A stretch of DNA of 64,000 nt, taken from the NCBI GenBank assembly GCA_004153385.1, contig SDAL01000001.1, positions 1-64,000 of the forward strand, given 5' to 3'. The position numbers were made by a program, and so were the translations under genes. This document shows, one piece after another, positions 1-8,293 of this stretch. The stretch's first letter is position 1, and each line of letters begins with the position of its first letter. The notes beneath the pieces were generated by a model. It searched no databases. It saw only the letters and a program-made list of their open reading frames with translations, and was not told where the DNA came from. Source of the stretch: Paracoccaceae bacterium. Lineage in GTDB: Bacteria > Pseudomonadota > Alphaproteobacteria > Rhodobacterales > Rhodobacteraceae.

Positions 1-1095
1 GGGCACTCCGGCCGAGGCGGCAATGGCGCGGGCGAGGAGCGTCTTGCCGCTGCCGGGTTCGCCCTCAAGGAGGAGCGATGCGCTGAGTTCGGTCCATTGC
101 GCCTCGCCGCGCCGCCATGCGACTAGATCCGTTACAAGATCCCGTGCGACCTGATGCGCGGGCGTATCACCGCCGATCTCCTCAAGCGTCATGTCGGAAG
201 AGGTATTGGCCGTGGGCGCCAGAAGCGCCGTCAGTTTACGCGCCGCAGCAGAGGCGTCCGGCTCCCGCAGTGCGGACATCAGGCTTGGCATATCGAGTGT
301 CGCAAGCGCCTCGTCGTCGGGCAGAAGCGGACGGACCAAGGCGGCATCGATCTTGCCAGTCGAGGAATGGGTCTGGCCGAGCAGCTTCAGCATGAGGTCG
401 CGGTCAATCGGTGCCAGCCGCTTGGCAGGCGGCAGCACCCGACGAAGCTCTGGCGGAAGCAACGCAGTTTCCGGAAGCAGGATCATCAGCGGGTGTGGCA
501 AGGTCAGTGCTGTCAGGATCTCGCTCTCGATCTTCGCGACGGCATGCTCGCTGATCTTTTTGCTGCCGCTCTCCGTCGGGCGCAGAAGCTGCAGCACGCC
601 ACTTTCCTTATGGCGCGGTGCGCGCGCGTGCGACGTCCAGTCTGTCGGCAGGAAGAGGCGGCCGATCGATGTGGCCGCACCGGAAAGCTGCGCGGAGCCG
701 ATCCCTTCCAGCACGGTCACTGCGCGTGGTTCGAGCGCCTGCAGGAAATGTTCCTCGCGGATGAAGGTGGCGGCAAGACGCAGCGCCATCAGGATCTTGC
801 CCGCGGCAATGGTATGAGGCGGCCTGTCCGAGCCGCGATCATCCAGGGAGACGCCATCGACACCGGCTGCGCGCATCGCGTCGAGGTCGTGCAGATCGTG
901 CTTTTGTGTGGAGTCCATCGCATCAAGCAGCTCGATGACACCGGGCGGCGTCCTTTTGCTGCGCGGCGCGATCGTGTCGCCATCCATGTCAATGTCCAGA
1001 TCGAAGCTGCTGTCATCTTCGACAGCATGCAGGCGGCGCAGGATCGTGCGGGCAAAAGGCGCCCAAGAGGCGTTCATGTTCGTGGGTTTCGGCAT
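1..1095 (-). CDS. AAA+ ATPase, FtsH-like P-loop (C-terminus beyond window)
   Basis: An open minus-strand frame runs unbroken from here to base 1, so the protein is cut after 365 residues. The last visible residues hold a Walker A motif, GEPGSGKT at about 345-352, followed by LLARAIA, which resembles the FtsH/Cdc48 type of AAA+ domain. The preceding 340 residues match no domain I recognise. The ATG at 1095 is chosen because GGAG lies 9 nt upstream; an in-frame ATG at 1110 is the alternative. It lies 3' of the zinc-finger/GIY-YIG gene on the same strand, in what looks like a mobile region. Whether an M41 protease domain follows cannot be seen. Confidence 0.72.
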   Translation of the reverse strand, partial: MPKPTNMNASWAPFARTILRRLHAVEDDSSFDLDIDMDGDTIAPRSKRTPPGVIELLDAMDSTQKHDLHDLDAMRAAGVDGVSLDDRGSDRPPHTIAAGKILMALRLAATFIREEHFLQALEPRAVTVLEGIGSAQLSGAATSIGRLFLPTDWTSHARAPRHKESGVLQLLRPTESGSKKISEHAVAKIESEILTALTLPHPLMILLPETALLPPELRRVLPPAKRLAPIDRDLMLKLLGQTHSSTGKIDAALVRPLLPDDEALATLDMPSLMSALREPDASAAARKLTALLAPTANTSSDMTLEEIGGDTPAHQVARDLVTDLVAWRRGEAQWTELSASLLLEGEPGSGKTLLARAIAASAGVP

Positions 1096-1186
1096 GTCGC
1101 AGTGCTCCATGACAATGGGAAGTGGGCCGGCTAACGCCGGTTCTTTCCATGAAAAAAGGGAAGGTGAGTGGGGGAAGAGGGAGGGA

Positions 1187-1732
1187 TCAGACGGAGGGGT
1201 CGGTGCCGGTGCCGAACTGGTTCAACATGGCCAGGATCGTGGTCTCGAGCCGTGCCTCGTAGATCTCGGACTTCACGCGCAGATGCTCGCGGTATTGCTC
1301 GGGCGGGATGATCGCGTCGGGATGCGTGCGCTTCAGGGCGCCATGCATGCGCTTCTCGAGACTTTGGGCCGTGCGGCCGGTGGGCATGGAGGCCGTGAGC
1401 AAGATGGTGCCTCCAATCTCCGGGCTGCACATAAGCTGGTGGTGCAATCGGCTGCGCGGATTGCGCGAGAAGCCGAGCTTGATCATATGCGGCATGTGGA
1501 GGATCCCGAAGCGCATGCAGTAGATAAAACTTGGCGCTGTCGCCCAGCCGATGCCGCATCCGCCGCAGCAGACCCGTTCGGTTTGCATGTTTGCGCGCGC
1601 GATCTCCTGGTGATGGCCGCAGCTGTGCCGATACCGGCGATAGTTCACCCCTTTCTCGACAGCCGGGCCAATCAGTTCCCAGCCGGTGATCTTGGCCTCG
1701 GCTTCTCCCACACGCAGTGGCAAATCTCGCAA
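1187..1732 (-). CDS. GIY-YIG (T5orf172-like) nuclease half of a split gene
   Basis: 181 residues from a TTG. A Cys/His cluster lies near residues 38-59 (HSCGH...CCGGC). It is followed by a GIY-YIG-like core of the T5orf172 type: FIYCMRF near 69-75, KLGFSR near 85-90, RLHHQL near 95-100 and LEKRMH near 125-130, carrying the family's conserved Arg and Glu. The first 60 nt overlap the upstream zinc-finger frame. The two frames look like the halves of one protein: the repeated pattern G-W/L-E-L...CGH...C-x2-C runs across the junction. A 1-nt frameshift or slippage near 1695-1715 would join them. Function beyond a likely DNA-cutting fold is unknown. Confidence 0.62.
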   Translation of the reverse strand: MRDLPLRVGEAEAKITGWELIGPAVEKGVNYRRYRHSCGHHQEIARANMQTERVCCGGCGIGWATAPSFIYCMRFGILHMPHMIKLGFSRNPRSRLHHQLMCSPEIGGTILLTASMPTGRTAQSLEKRMHGALKRTHPDAIIPPEQYREHLRVKSEIYEARLETTILAMLNQFGTGTDPSV

Positions 1733-2115
1733 CGTAGAGCGTGTTTGCCGCGCGCGATTTGCCGGATACGTCCGAATTGCCGACGGACGGAGTGGCCACA
1801 GGCGGCACGGTAGAACCCATGCCTATGATCGTCCGGGTCGCGGTGCAGCAATTCGAGACCGACGGATCTGGCATCTTCGCGCCAACGTTGCTCGATGCAA
1901 TGTGGGCAAAGCGGGGTGTGGTCCATCAGCACATTGCGCTTGCTGCGATGCTCCCTGCCGCAGTGGTGGCACTCAAGCATGATCTGATACCGATCCGCAC
2001 CGCGGCGCGTGAGACTAAACCCCTTGCCGCGTGCCGTCTTCTGCCAATGGGCAGGGATCGGAATCGTTACGGCAAGCGGTACGGCCGGGGAGATGTTATG
2101 GTCAGACTGGGTCAT
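1672..2115 (-). CDS. Zinc-finger N-terminal half of the split GIY-YIG protein
   Basis: 147 residues with ATG at 2115 and a GGAGG ribosome site just upstream. Cys pairs CHHC (49/52) and CPHC (70/73) suggest one zinc ribbon. A second, AACGH...CEIC (about 105-132), mirrors the Cys/His cluster at the start of the next frame. The frame stops at 1672, inside the coding region of the nuclease half, after an implausible proline/arginine-rich tail (EKPRPRSPAGN). That tail suggests translation past an old frameshift. Alone it would be a small nucleic-acid-binding protein; with the next frame it would make a product of roughly 310 residues. Confidence 0.55.
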   Translation of the reverse strand: MTQSDHNISPAVPLAVTIPIPAHWQKTARGKGFSLTRRGADRYQIMLECHHCGREHRSKRNVLMDHTPLCPHCIEQRWREDARSVGLELLHRDPDDHRHGFYRAACGHSVRRQFGRIRQIARGKHALRCEICHCVWEKPRPRSPAGN

Positions 2116-2251
2116 GAGAAGACCTCCGGAAAGAGCGTGGCCAGCCCGCTGCCCGTGAGGGCGCGGTGGGCGACACGCGTAAACTGTGAGTAGACACAGG
2201 GGACCCGCCCGGCGCGGAGCGCGCCGGCTGGTCAGTTGAAAGGCGGGGAGA

Positions 2252-2794
2252 TCAGATCGCGCAGGCCGCGATCAGCGCGCTTTGCTCGGCATCAGAACTC
2301 TGCTCGGCCCAGGCCGCGACCGGGTCATTGAACTCGCCAAGCTCGGCAATGGCGTCGATCTGCTCGTGGCAGATCCTCAGCATTTGCCGCGTTCGGATCA
2401 CGGTCACGCCGGCATCCAGGCAGGCGAAGAGCTCTGCATGGGTGCCAAGCAGACGGTGCAGGTCGGTGAAGGCGACCTCGGTAGCGCTCTCGATCACCGC
2501 ACGCGTGAGGATGGCCGAACGCTTCAGAGGCAGATCTTCGCGGCGTTGAACAGGCAAGGCGGCGATACGGCCCGACAGGCTCAGTACCTCGGCCCGGGCG
2601 CCCTCGGCGTCTGTCGTCCAGGACAGGAACGCGGGGTCAAAACAATCCGCATGCTCAAGATCGCGTTCGAACTCGATGTACGCGGCGAGCGCGATGTTCA
2701 ACTACGTGAACCTGCGCGAGATGATGCTGTGCGAAAACACGTCGCGCGATGCTTCCGTCACGCTGGGCCGCGTGATAGCGATGGTGTTAGCCAT
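2252..2794 (-). pseudogene. Unknown protein gene interrupted by an in-frame amber codon
   Basis: A 30-residue start (MANTIAITRP..., ATG at 2794, AAGGAGA upstream) ends in TAG at 2704-2702. The same frame continues at once with a TTG codon for another 149 residues (NIALAAYIEFERDLEHAD...) to a stop at 2252. The short leader plus the long body reads as one acidic helical protein of about 180 residues, so the TAG is probably a point mutation. Alternatives are restart at the TTG or amber readthrough. I recognise no family. It shares its strand with the GIY-YIG pieces and diverges from the small repressor gene. Confidence 0.55.
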
Positions 2795-2878
2795 GTGGGT
2801 CTCCTTGCCGAGATCGGTATGGTTAGGCCCTCGTGGATGTTCCAGCATCAGCGGGGGCCGTTTGCATTGTGTAGGTAA

Positions 2879-2922
2879 TGTATGTACACTCGAATCTGAA
2901 AAGTAAAGAGGATGTATATACA
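2879..2922. promoter_or_regulatory. Paired palindromes between divergent genes (candidate repressor operators)
   Basis: TGTATATACA at 2913-2922 is a perfect 10-bp palindrome ending 2 nt before the start codon of the ribbon-helix-helix gene. TGTATGTACA at 2879-2888 is a near-copy, with centres 34 bp apart. Placement in the divergent intergenic space suggests autoregulation and control of the opposite gene; binding is inferred. Confidence 0.5.
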
Positions 2923-2924
2923 AA

Positions 2925-3104
2925 ATGAGAGAGAAAAAGACCTCTCAGATTAACCTCCGTATCTCGCCTAGCCTTAAAGAGGCTGCGGATCGTGCGGCTG
3001 CAGCAGATCAGAGATCCCTAACGTCATTGATTGAGAAATTGCTCACCGAGCATCTTCGGAAGAACGGATACATGGGCGAGGGGAATGGTCAGAGCGACCT
3101 GTGA
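2925..3104 (+). CDS. Ribbon-helix-helix (CopG/Arc-type) DNA-binding protein
   Basis: 59 residues starting MREKKTSQINLRISPSLKEA. The pattern is a short strand (QINLRIS), helix A (PSLKEAADRAAAADQ), a turn (RSLTS) and helix B (LIEKLLTEHLRKNG), the layout of MetJ/Arc repressors. Such small proteins usually repress plasmid or mobile-element genes as dimers. The ATG directly follows a perfect palindrome that would be its own operator, and the gene lies just ahead of an oriT-like region and relaxase. No antitoxin partner toxin is visible next to it. Confidence 0.72.
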   Translation: MREKKTSQINLRISPSLKEAADRAAAADQRSLTSLIEKLLTEHLRKNGYMGEGNGQSDL

Positions 3105-3454
3105 CGTTTGCAGAAGCAGTTCGCCAGCGGCTCGCAGTAAACGCGTGATTGGCAGCCTGATTAACACCGTCCTAGGAAAACCGAAAAACTAAATGACATC
3201 CTAACCCGGTCAGGGCGGGTCCAGCAGGCTGCTGGCCGCAGGAAGTGTGTTGAGGCGAAAGCCGATAACACACTGACGAGGAGGGGATCGCAGGGGGAAA
3301 CCCCCTCGCGAACAGGTAAGTTGTAAGTCCAGGGCTCAGCCTGGGATTGCAACTTGCCTAGTGAGTACAAGCTTCACAAGATCAAAAAAAGTCTATCGGG
3401 ATTTTCTTCGTCTTCGCGGAGACTCGGATCAGAGAAATAGATCCGAGCAGTAAG
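3105..3454. other. Hairpin-rich oriT-like region ahead of the relaxase
   Basis: No gene in 350 nt, but at least four perfect or near-perfect inverted repeats. CCAGCAG/CTGCTGG is at 3221-3235. GTGTGTT/AACACAC is at 3245-3273, with GGC-GAAA-GCC in its loop. AGGGGG-AAA-CCCCCT is at 3292-3306. A long compound hairpin (AGGTAAGTTGTAA...TTGCAACTTGCCT enclosing CCAGG/CCTGG) spans 3314-3359. Clustered hairpins directly upstream of a Mob/Pre relaxase gene are typical of an origin of transfer. The nick site is not identifiable by eye. Confidence 0.55.
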
Positions 3455-5173
3455 ATGACCGTACAGCCCCAGTTTACCCAAGCCCAGCCTGTCAATCTGA
3501 AAAAGCCACCGATCGTTCTGCGGTTCTCTGGGCTTTGGCCTCATACGCTGCGCCGGTTTAGGTTCCACGATGAACGCCGCGGTGGGGATCTGGGGCATGT
3601 TGATTTGCGCCGCACAAAGGCCAACGAGATTCTTGTTGGTGGTGAGAAATGGCATCAGGTCATCCGTGATGAAATTGTACAGATGAAGCAGCATAACTTT
3701 GAGCAGCATCTTGCAGCTCTCCATAAAAAATCACGCAAATCGGAGGTGCGCAGGGTTGAGGAGGCGGGACCAGCAGACCCGTGGCGCGTCAGCAAGGAGG
3801 GGCCGCTCAGGGAAGGGATCTTGACCGTCAACAAGGATTGGTTTGGCGGAAGTGGGCAGGCGCAGTGGGACCCCGAACGCGTGAAGGAGTTCAGGCGAAC
3901 CGCGATGAAGTTCCTGCGCAGGAGCTTCCCGGGTGATCAGCTGCGATTCGCGTCGATGCATATGGATGAAGAAGCCCTGCACATCCACTTTGTGGTGGTC
4001 GTGTGGGCTGAAAAACCTTCCATCAACCGTGGTCATCAGGTCCTGCTGCAACCATCTGAAAATCCGCTGCTCCGGAATTATGAGTTGGCTCAGGATATGG
4101 CGGGTGCCGCTTTTGCGAAGATTGGGATCACTCGTGGGCAGCGCCGTGCCGAGGCCCGACGCCGGGCGCGGGCCGAGGACAAACCTCTTCCGGACAGGCG
4201 GCGGCACGTGCCGCCGTCTGAGTGGCGCGCCGAAGAGCGCCGCAAGGCGCAGGAAGAGAAGAAGCGCCTCCTCGGCGCGGCCGAGGAGGCGGCGAAGGCG
4301 ACCCTCGAGGACGGTCGGGACCTTGCCAAGGCTGCGGTGAAGAAATCGCGCAAGCGCGCCATAAAAGAGGCGCAGGCCCGCAAAAAGCGGGCTGCGCAAG
4401 AAATTGCAGAAGCGATCCGGCTCCGCGATGCGGCCGGGAAGGAAGCGCTGCAGTTTGAAAAAGCGGCTGCCGCCGCATCTTCTCGGAAAATGGGGATTGA
4501 GGCCGAGGTCGGGGCGTTGGAGCCGTTGGTAAAGGGGTATGAGGAGAGGGCAGAAAAAGCTCTTGAAAAGTTCCAGGCGAAGGTTGCGGAGCGAAAGGTA
4601 GAAGAAGAAAAGTTGGCGCGGATCAATCGCGAAGCGGAGGAGGGAAAGCAAGGGTTGGCCGACCTGCGAAGGCGCGAATGCGGCCTTGTCGCAGAGGTCC
4701 AGTCGCTGGAACAACATCGCGCCCAAGAGGCAGCGGCATGTATTACCGCCCAATCTGCGCGCCAAGTGGAAGAGCAGAAACTGGAAGACGGGGTAACGCA
4801 GGTGCAGCTGAAAGTCGCGGAAGCGGAGATTATCTCAGAGGCCGTTGAAGCTGGTTTGGAGCTGGTTGCTGAGGGCGCGCTGCTTTGGCAGGAAGAAGCG
4901 ACGGATCGGAAAGCGGGCTTGGTTTGGGGCGCGGCGGCACCGAAAACGGGTGACCTGCGGGCGGAAAAGCGGAAGCAAATCCATCCTGCGATGGGAATGG
5001 TCACGCGAATTGCGCAACTGGTCGCACGTACCGTCAAACGAGCTTTGGCCAAAGAACGCCAAAAGTTGCAGGACGATGCGGAATATGTCCGTGGCCTGCG
5101 AGAGCAGTGGGAGCCAGAGGCTCAGGCTCGTCTTGCGCAGATCTCGCAGGGGACAGATGCGGGGCCTTCGTGA
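3455..5173 (+). CDS. MobV/Pre-family relaxase (plasmid mobilization/recombination)
   Basis: 572 residues. Motif I-like HDERRGG...LRRTKANEIL lies near 38-60. The metal-binding relaxase motif HMDEEALHIHF lies at 169-179 (H169, D171, E172, H176, H178) and matches the HxDE..PHxHF signature of MobV/Pre proteins. From about 210 to 540 the protein is an Arg/Lys/Glu/Ala-rich helix, probably a long coiled coil, as usual in this family. Such enzymes nick oriT and attach to the 5' end to start conjugal mobilization. No type IV secretion genes are visible, so transfer would need a helper. The ATG at 3455 has only a weak ribosome site but keeps motif I. Confidence 0.82.
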   Translation: MTVQPQFTQAQPVNLKKPPIVLRFSGLWPHTLRRFRFHDERRGGDLGHVDLRRTKANEILVGGEKWHQVIRDEIVQMKQHNFEQHLAALHKKSRKSEVRRVEEAGPADPWRVSKEGPLREGILTVNKDWFGGSGQAQWDPERVKEFRRTAMKFLRRSFPGDQLRFASMHMDEEALHIHFVVVVWAEKPSINRGHQVLLQPSENPLLRNYELAQDMAGAAFAKIGITRGQRRAEARRRARAEDKPLPDRRRHVPPSEWRAEERRKAQEEKKRLLGAAEEAAKATLEDGRDLAKAAVKKSRKRAIKEAQARKKRAAQEIAEAIRLRDAAGKEALQFEKAAAAASSRKMGIEAEVGALEPLVKGYEERAEKALEKFQAKVAERKVEEEKLARINREAEEGKQGLADLRRRECGLVAEVQSLEQHRAQEAAACITAQSARQVEEQKLEDGVTQVQLKVAEAEIISEAVEAGLELVAEGALLWQEEATDRKAGLVWGAAAPKTGDLRAEKRKQIHPAMGMVTRIAQLVARTVKRALAKERQKLQDDAEYVRGLREQWEPEAQARLAQISQGTDAGPS

Positions 5174-5313
5174 AGATGGGCGGTGAGCCGACCTTCGCTG
5201 TGTCGTGGACCAACGTCTGCTTAGCGGAGGCGCTGCAGCATTCTGATCCAAGGCTGAAGGTCGGATCTGGGCCGGATGCGCAGTTGGGTGCCGGACCCCG
5301 ACGAGCGGTGCGA

Positions 5314-6016
5314 TCATATGCCCTGTGCGCCCCTCGCCTTCCGAGTCGTACTGAGCTTCATGCCGAGAGAGTCTAGCCTCTCCTCGGGGCCGATCCAGGC
5401 GTAGGCCAGAAGGCAGGGGTCCAGTTCGCCCTTGGTGATCCGGTGCTCAAGCCCCGGCCGGTTCATAATGAGCGACCCGGATGCATGGACGGCGGCGTCA
5501 TTCTCAGATCAGGACCCAGCGACCGAGATGTAGCTTTTCTCAATCTCATGGTGGCTATGCTGAGGATAGGTTGTGTTTGGCGCAAAAAGCACGAACTACA
5601 GCACCAGCTTCTCGGTCCGAACAGGGCCGCGCGGTTCTAGGATTTCGCAATAGGCATATTTCCGCGCCAGCGCCTTGGGCACCTCCTCGTATCCGTACTC
5701 CCGGGTGAGCTGGTCCTTCACCCGCGAAAGCGCCCGGGTCCCCCCTGCACCGCGCCACGCTCACCGAGATCGAGCGCCCGGAAGAGATGGGCCGTGACTG
5801 GCTTGGCTTCCACAGGGCGCAGGCTGAGCTCGGGATTTGCGTCGATGATCGAGGGCAGGGCGTCCCGCACGCGCTTGCGGTGTGCGCGGATCAGCCGGCT
5901 CCCTCCTGCAGACCCGTGTCGGTAGAGGGTATCGAATTCACGCAGCAGGAAATACCAGCCGGGGCATTCGTGCAGGCGCAACGTCGCTGCGCCCGCGCTG
6001 TGGAGAGTTGGTCCAT
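5314..6016 (-). pseudogene. dddL: DMSP lyase DddL, decayed (2 deletions, 2 stop codons)
   Basis: Conceptual translation recovers a DddL-like cupin DMSP lyase of about 230 residues: MDQLSTARAQ, then ATLRLHECPGWYFLLREFDT, then ALSRVKDQLTREYGYEEVPK, then the metal-binding core TTYPQHSHHEIEKSYISVAG, then MNRPGLEHRIT and LAYAWIGPEERLD. Lesions seen: a 1-nt deletion near 5985-5987, a 1-nt deletion in the C-run near 5740-5745, TAG at 5596-5598 and TGA at 5509-5511. The start has a good site (GAGGTGA) 19 nt after acuI, the known acuR-acuI-dddL order of Rhodobacter. The enzyme would cleave DMSP to acrylate and dimethyl sulfide; here it cannot be made intact. Confidence 0.85.
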
Positions 6017-6035
6017 TTCGCTCACCTCGGGGCCC

Positions 6036-7016
6036 TCACGCGGCAATCGGAACGACAATACGGCCGCGCACGACGCCGTCGAGGAATTGCGGCGCGGTGT
6101 CGATCACCTCGGCAAAGGGCACCTCGGTGATCATCTCCTCAAGCTTACCAAGGTCGAGATCGCGCGCCAGCCGCGACCATGCCTCGAGCCGATCGGGCTT
6201 GGGGCACATCACGCTGTCAACCCCGGCAAGCGTCACGCCGCGCAGGATGAAGGGCGCGACAGAAGCGGGCAGATCCATGCCTGCCGCCAGGCCGCAGGTC
6301 GCGACGACACCGCGATATTTCATCATCGACAGCATATTCGCCAACACAGTGCTGCCCGCGACATCAATGCCCCCGGCCCAGCGTTCCTTGGCAAGCGGGC
6401 GGGTCTTTCCGGTCAGCTCGGCGCGGTCGATCACCGAGGCCGCCCCAAGCCCGCGCAGATACTCAGCCTCCGCAGGCCGACCGGTCACGGCCACAACCTC
6501 GTAGCCTCCGGCCGCAAGCAAGGCCGTGGCAACACTGCCGACGCCCCCCGCCGCACCGCTGACGACGATCTCGCCCTTGTCGGGCGTTGCCCCCTGCCGT
6601 TCCAGCGCCAACACACAGAGCATCGCCGTGTAGCCCGCCGTGCCGATTGCAGCTGCCTGCCGCGGAGCAATTGCCGCGGGCAGCGGGACGAGCCAGTCGC
6701 CCTTGACCCGGGCTCGTTCGGTCAGCCCGCCCCAATGGGTCTCGCCCACGCCCCAACCGTTCAGCACGACCCGGTCACCGGGCTTGAAGTCAGGGTGACT
6801 GCTTTCGGCGACGGTGCCGGAGAAGTCGATGCCGGGCACCATCGGAAACCGGCGCACGACAGGGGAGGCCCCGGTGATCGCCAGGGCATCCTTGTAGTTC
6901 ATGGTCGAGTAGGCGACATCAACAAGAACGTCGCCTTCGGGCAGCTGCGTATCCGGGACGTCTTGCACCGAAACGATCTGCGTATCGTCGGGCTTTTCGA
7001 TCAGGATTGCCTTCAT
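6036..7016 (-). CDS. acuI: NADPH-dependent acryloyl-CoA reductase AcuI
   Basis: 326 residues, full length for the YhdH/AcuI branch of medium-chain dehydrogenases. NYKD (40-43), PGIDFSGTV (61-69) and the nucleotide loop [10 protein letters not shown] (152-161) are all present, and zinc ligands are absent as expected. AcuI reduces toxic acryloyl-CoA to propionyl-CoA. It sits between acuR and the dead dddL on one strand, 12 nt after acuR. The frame is intact and in good codon use, so the detoxifying step seems kept although the DMSP-cleaving gene has decayed. Acrylate may come from another source or another lyase. Confidence 0.9.
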   Translation of the reverse strand: MKAILIEKPDDTQIVSVQDVPDTQLPEGDVLVDVAYSTMNYKDALAITGASPVVRRFPMVPGIDFSGTVAESSHPDFKPGDRVVLNGWGVGETHWGGLTERARVKGDWLVPLPAAIAPRQAAAIGTAGYTAMLCVLALERQGATPDKGEIVVSGAAGGVGSVATALLAAGGYEVVAVTGRPAEAEYLRGLGAASVIDRAELTGKTRPLAKERWAGGIDVAGSTVLANMLSMMKYRGVVATCGLAAGMDLPASVAPFILRGVTLAGVDSVMCPKPDRLEAWSRLARDLDLGKLEEMITEVPFAEVIDTAPQFLDGVVRGRIVVPIAA

Positions 7017-7028
7017 CTTCGTATCCTT

Positions 7029-7691
7029 TCAGGTGTTTGTGGCCTCAATTTCGATCAGGCGGAGGAACGTGTCCGCAAAGCGGCGCAGGGGATCGGGGCG
7101 CAACTCAAGCTTGGCGCGCAGCACGGCGCCCTCCCAGCCGATCCAGAAGGTCTCCGCCAAGTCCGCGGGGGCGTGATGCGGCACGATCGTGCCCTGCGCC
7201 AGGGCCAGGCTGAGCAGTCGCGCCGTGCGGGCCTGCCAGTCTTCCAGCACGGCCGTGAGCGCGGCGCGGAATTCGTCAGGGAGCGCGCCCATTTCCTGCC
7301 CGAGATTGCCTACAAGGCACCCCCGCCGGAAACCGTGCCGCGCCATTCTCTCCTCGGCCCGTGCAGTGAAGATGCGGAGCCGGTCGAGCGGCGCGTGCTC
7401 TTCGTCCAGGAACGCCCGCTCGATCTGCGTGGTGAAATAGGCGTTGTAGGCTGCGACAAGCGCGAGACCGAAATCGGCCTTGCCATGGAAGTAATGGTAG
7501 AAGCTGCCCTTGGGCACACCAGCCGCCTTGAGGATCTCGTCGATCCCGACCGAGAAATACCCCTTTTCCGTGAGGTGCTCGAGCCCGGCGCGGATCAGCT
7601 TCTGGCGCGCCTCGGACGCATCCGGCGCGCCGCGTGGCCGGCCACGGCGGGGCTTCTGGCTGGCGGACTGAAGGGGGACAGTTTCGGTCAT
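7029..7691 (-). CDS. acuR: TetR-family acrylate-responsive repressor AcuR
   Basis: 220 residues. The N-terminal TetR helix-turn-helix spans about 25-72 (ARQKLIRAGLEHLTEKGYFS, then KAAGVPKGSFYHYFHGKADF). The C-terminal half fits the AcuR-like ligand domain (RRGCLVGNLGQEMG). AcuR of Rhodobacter sphaeroides represses acuR-acuI-dddL and is released by acrylate. The gene starts the same operon here, and a perfect TAGAC/GTCTA inverted repeat lies 13 nt upstream of its start, in its presumed promoter. The order and identity of its partners make the AcuR call firm. Confidence 0.87.
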   Translation of the reverse strand: MTETVPLQSASQKPRRGRPRGAPDASEARQKLIRAGLEHLTEKGYFSVGIDEILKAAGVPKGSFYHYFHGKADFGLALVAAYNAYFTTQIERAFLDEEHAPLDRLRIFTARAEERMARHGFRRGCLVGNLGQEMGALPDEFRAALTAVLEDWQARTARLLSLALAQGTIVPHHAPADLAETFWIGWEGAVLRAKLELRPDPLRRFADTFLRLIEIEATNT

Positions 7692-7703
7692 AGTTTGAGT
7701 TTC

Positions 7704-7719
7704 TAGACCACTCAGTCTA
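7704..7719 (-). promoter_or_regulatory. Candidate AcuR operator (TAGAC-N6-GTCTA)
   Basis: TAGAC at 7704-7708 and GTCTA at 7715-7719 form a perfect inverted repeat with a 6-nt spacer, just upstream of acuR on the minus strand. TetR-family repressors usually bind such a site over their own promoter. Binding by AcuR is inferred from position. Confidence 0.6.
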
Positions 7720-8293
7720 ATAATTCAATGTCTACTTGATCAGGGTGTTCAAGCTGACCGGCCAGGCTCTGCCGGTCATAGTGACCCCGCAGCAAACCCG
7801 AGCCTCCGCAGGTGTGGTCGTTGGCTCTAGGTCGATCACCGCATTGATCCTAGCTGAGCGACAGCGTTCGGGGTGAAGGCGGAGTAGAGAAGTGAACGCT
7901 TCCTGCGTTTCGTGGCCGACCACTGCGCCATTGCAGCTTGTGCAGCGAATGTTCGAAAGGTCCGTCTCTGCTGTCATTCGAGGGACAGAGATGCCGCGTG
8001 ATGCACGAATGGCCGCCATGGTGAAACCGTAGGGCAACGCTTGACCCTTGGACGAAGGTCCGCAATGGGCCGGGAGCGACGGAAAGCTTAGTCGCGGATG
8101 CACCTGCCGCCGGTGACATTGCTACGTCAGGTGTCGTTCAGGCGGGGGCCAAGCTGAACGCGCTTGTTAAGGCGTGTCGCGCAGGTCTGCGGACGCTCCC
8201 GGCCCAACGCAATGGTCAGGATCCTTCTCGGCGCTGAATGCGCAAAGATGTTTCATACGGCGCAGATAAGCTCAGGTAGGAAGCGGCGGTTGT

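Noticed and set aside
154-1134. A 326-codon plus-strand open frame at the left edge
   Set aside because: The minus strand carries an open frame with a Walker A motif across the same DNA.
2252-2701. Independent gene starting at TTG 2701
   Set aside because: The TTG has no ribosome site and directly follows an in-frame TAG; the sequence reads as the body of one interrupted gene.
5787-7706. A 639-codon plus-strand open frame opposite acuR/acuI and part of dddL
   Set aside because: Antisense shadow of high-GC genes; the minus-strand products are recognisable and complete.
7732-8103. A 123-codon minus-strand frame between acuR and the IS5-type element
   Set aside because: No ribosome site, no recognisable motif, and odd composition; treated as non-coding.
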